Source: Alteromonadaceae bacterium BrNp21-10 (GTDB lineage: Bacteria; Pseudomonadota; Gammaproteobacteria; Enterobacterales; Alteromonadaceae). From it: a stretch of DNA of 64,000 nucleotides. The stretch lies in the NCBI GenBank assembly GCA_030418115.1, contig JAUHQD010000006.1:148778-212777 (forward strand), read 5' to 3'. Under the pieces are notes generated by a model, which made no database searches, had not been told where the DNA came from, and saw nothing but the letters and a program-made list of their open reading frames with translations. Position numbers and translations under genes: made by a program. Below, piece after piece: positions 63,878-64,000 of the stretch (position 1 is the first letter of the stretch; the number at the start of each line of letters is the position of its first letter).

Positions 63878-64000
63878 TGTAGTGGTCAACTAAATCTGTA
63901 CACGAATAGGAGTTGTGTTTTCTAAGCCGCCATTTCAGTTGCTATTGGCGTCATATAGTTGTTATAGCTGTGTCCACGTTTTGTATTGTAATGCCTCACT
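63878..64000 (-). mobile_element. IS3-family insertion sequence, terminal part
   Basis: TGTAGTGGTCAACTAAATCT begins at 63878 and is the terminal repeat type of IS3-family elements whose orfB lies inward. The element runs off the window. Its end directly abuts R3. A 14-base piece of the same end (AGTTGACCACTACA) occurs at about 41511-41524, at the edge of R1. Confidence 0.85.
63922..64000 (-). CDS. IS3-family transposase orfB, C-terminal end
   Basis: The last 25 codons before TAG (63922-63924) read VRHYNTKRGHSYNNYMTPI then ATEMAA, the conserved end of the IS3 integrase (…YN…R.H…Y.TP). The rest lies beyond the window. Confidence 0.85.
   Translation of the reverse strand, partial: VRHYNTKRGHSYNNYMTPIATEMAA

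Noticed and set aside
63685..63882. 65-codon open frame at the end of the window
   Set aside because: It lies entirely within repeat element R3, whose changes keep base pairing rather than codons.

Overview
The window looks like a chromosomal segment of a marine gammaproteobacterium. An Alteromonadales-type genome (Alteromonas, Glaciecola or Paraglaciecola relatives) fits best. The case rests on moderate-to-low GC, a TonB receptor next to a TPR-sulfotransferase, BCCT and lactate transporters, a beta-helix protein, a calcium-repeat lipoprotein and MiaE. This placement comes from gene style only; no rRNA or other marker is present.

Layout. 1-2.9 kb: end of a beta-helix protein and an L-lactate-type permease. 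3-14 kb: an oxygen-responsive block. It holds nirK-nirV-SCO (copper nitrite reductase with a fused cytochrome c), a flavin oxidoreductase, a GNAT protein, a universal stress protein with glgC, a carboxymuconolactone decarboxylase, a beta-CASP metallo-hydrolase and cbpA-cbpM. Six near-perfect FNR/ANR-type boxes (TTGAT/C-N4-ATCAA) lie in front of these units, so they probably form one low-oxygen regulon. 13.3-34.8 kb: mostly housekeeping and surface genes (LysR, VOC, miaE, TSP3-repeat lipoprotein, M13 peptidase, BCCT transporter, TonB receptor, TPR-sulfotransferase, FKBP) plus a solitary TssB-TssC-like fusion without any other type VI secretion gene.

35.2-40.9 kb: an ECF sigma/anti-sigma pair followed by DUF4331 protein, small lipoprotein, TPR protein and a HupE/UreJ-like membrane protein. 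A shared promoter motif (TGCATCCAA-N14-CGTTwC) lies before both the sigma gene and the DUF4331 gene. 42.6-59.4 kb: a complete urea utilisation island, porin-urtABCDE-ureDABC-EFG plus a small His-rich membrane protein. Facing it divergently is a sensor in which an NCS1-type permease is fused to a hybrid histidine kinase, with its LuxR-type response regulator. 59.7-64 kb: CheX-REC protein, DUF3024 protein, a ParE/Phd toxin-antitoxin pair, an esterase, and the end of an IS3-family insertion sequence.

The most unusual non-coding signal is a family of long intergenic elements (about 41.2-41.5, 59.4-59.65 and 63.66-63.88 kb, with a partial copy at 63.25 kb). They are built from chains of hairpins. 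Stems differ between copies but keep base pairing, while most loops keep a GGA/TCC core that resembles CsrA/RsmA sites. A related but distinct structured segment lies at 42.25-42.46 kb. No tRNA, rRNA or CRISPR array was seen.
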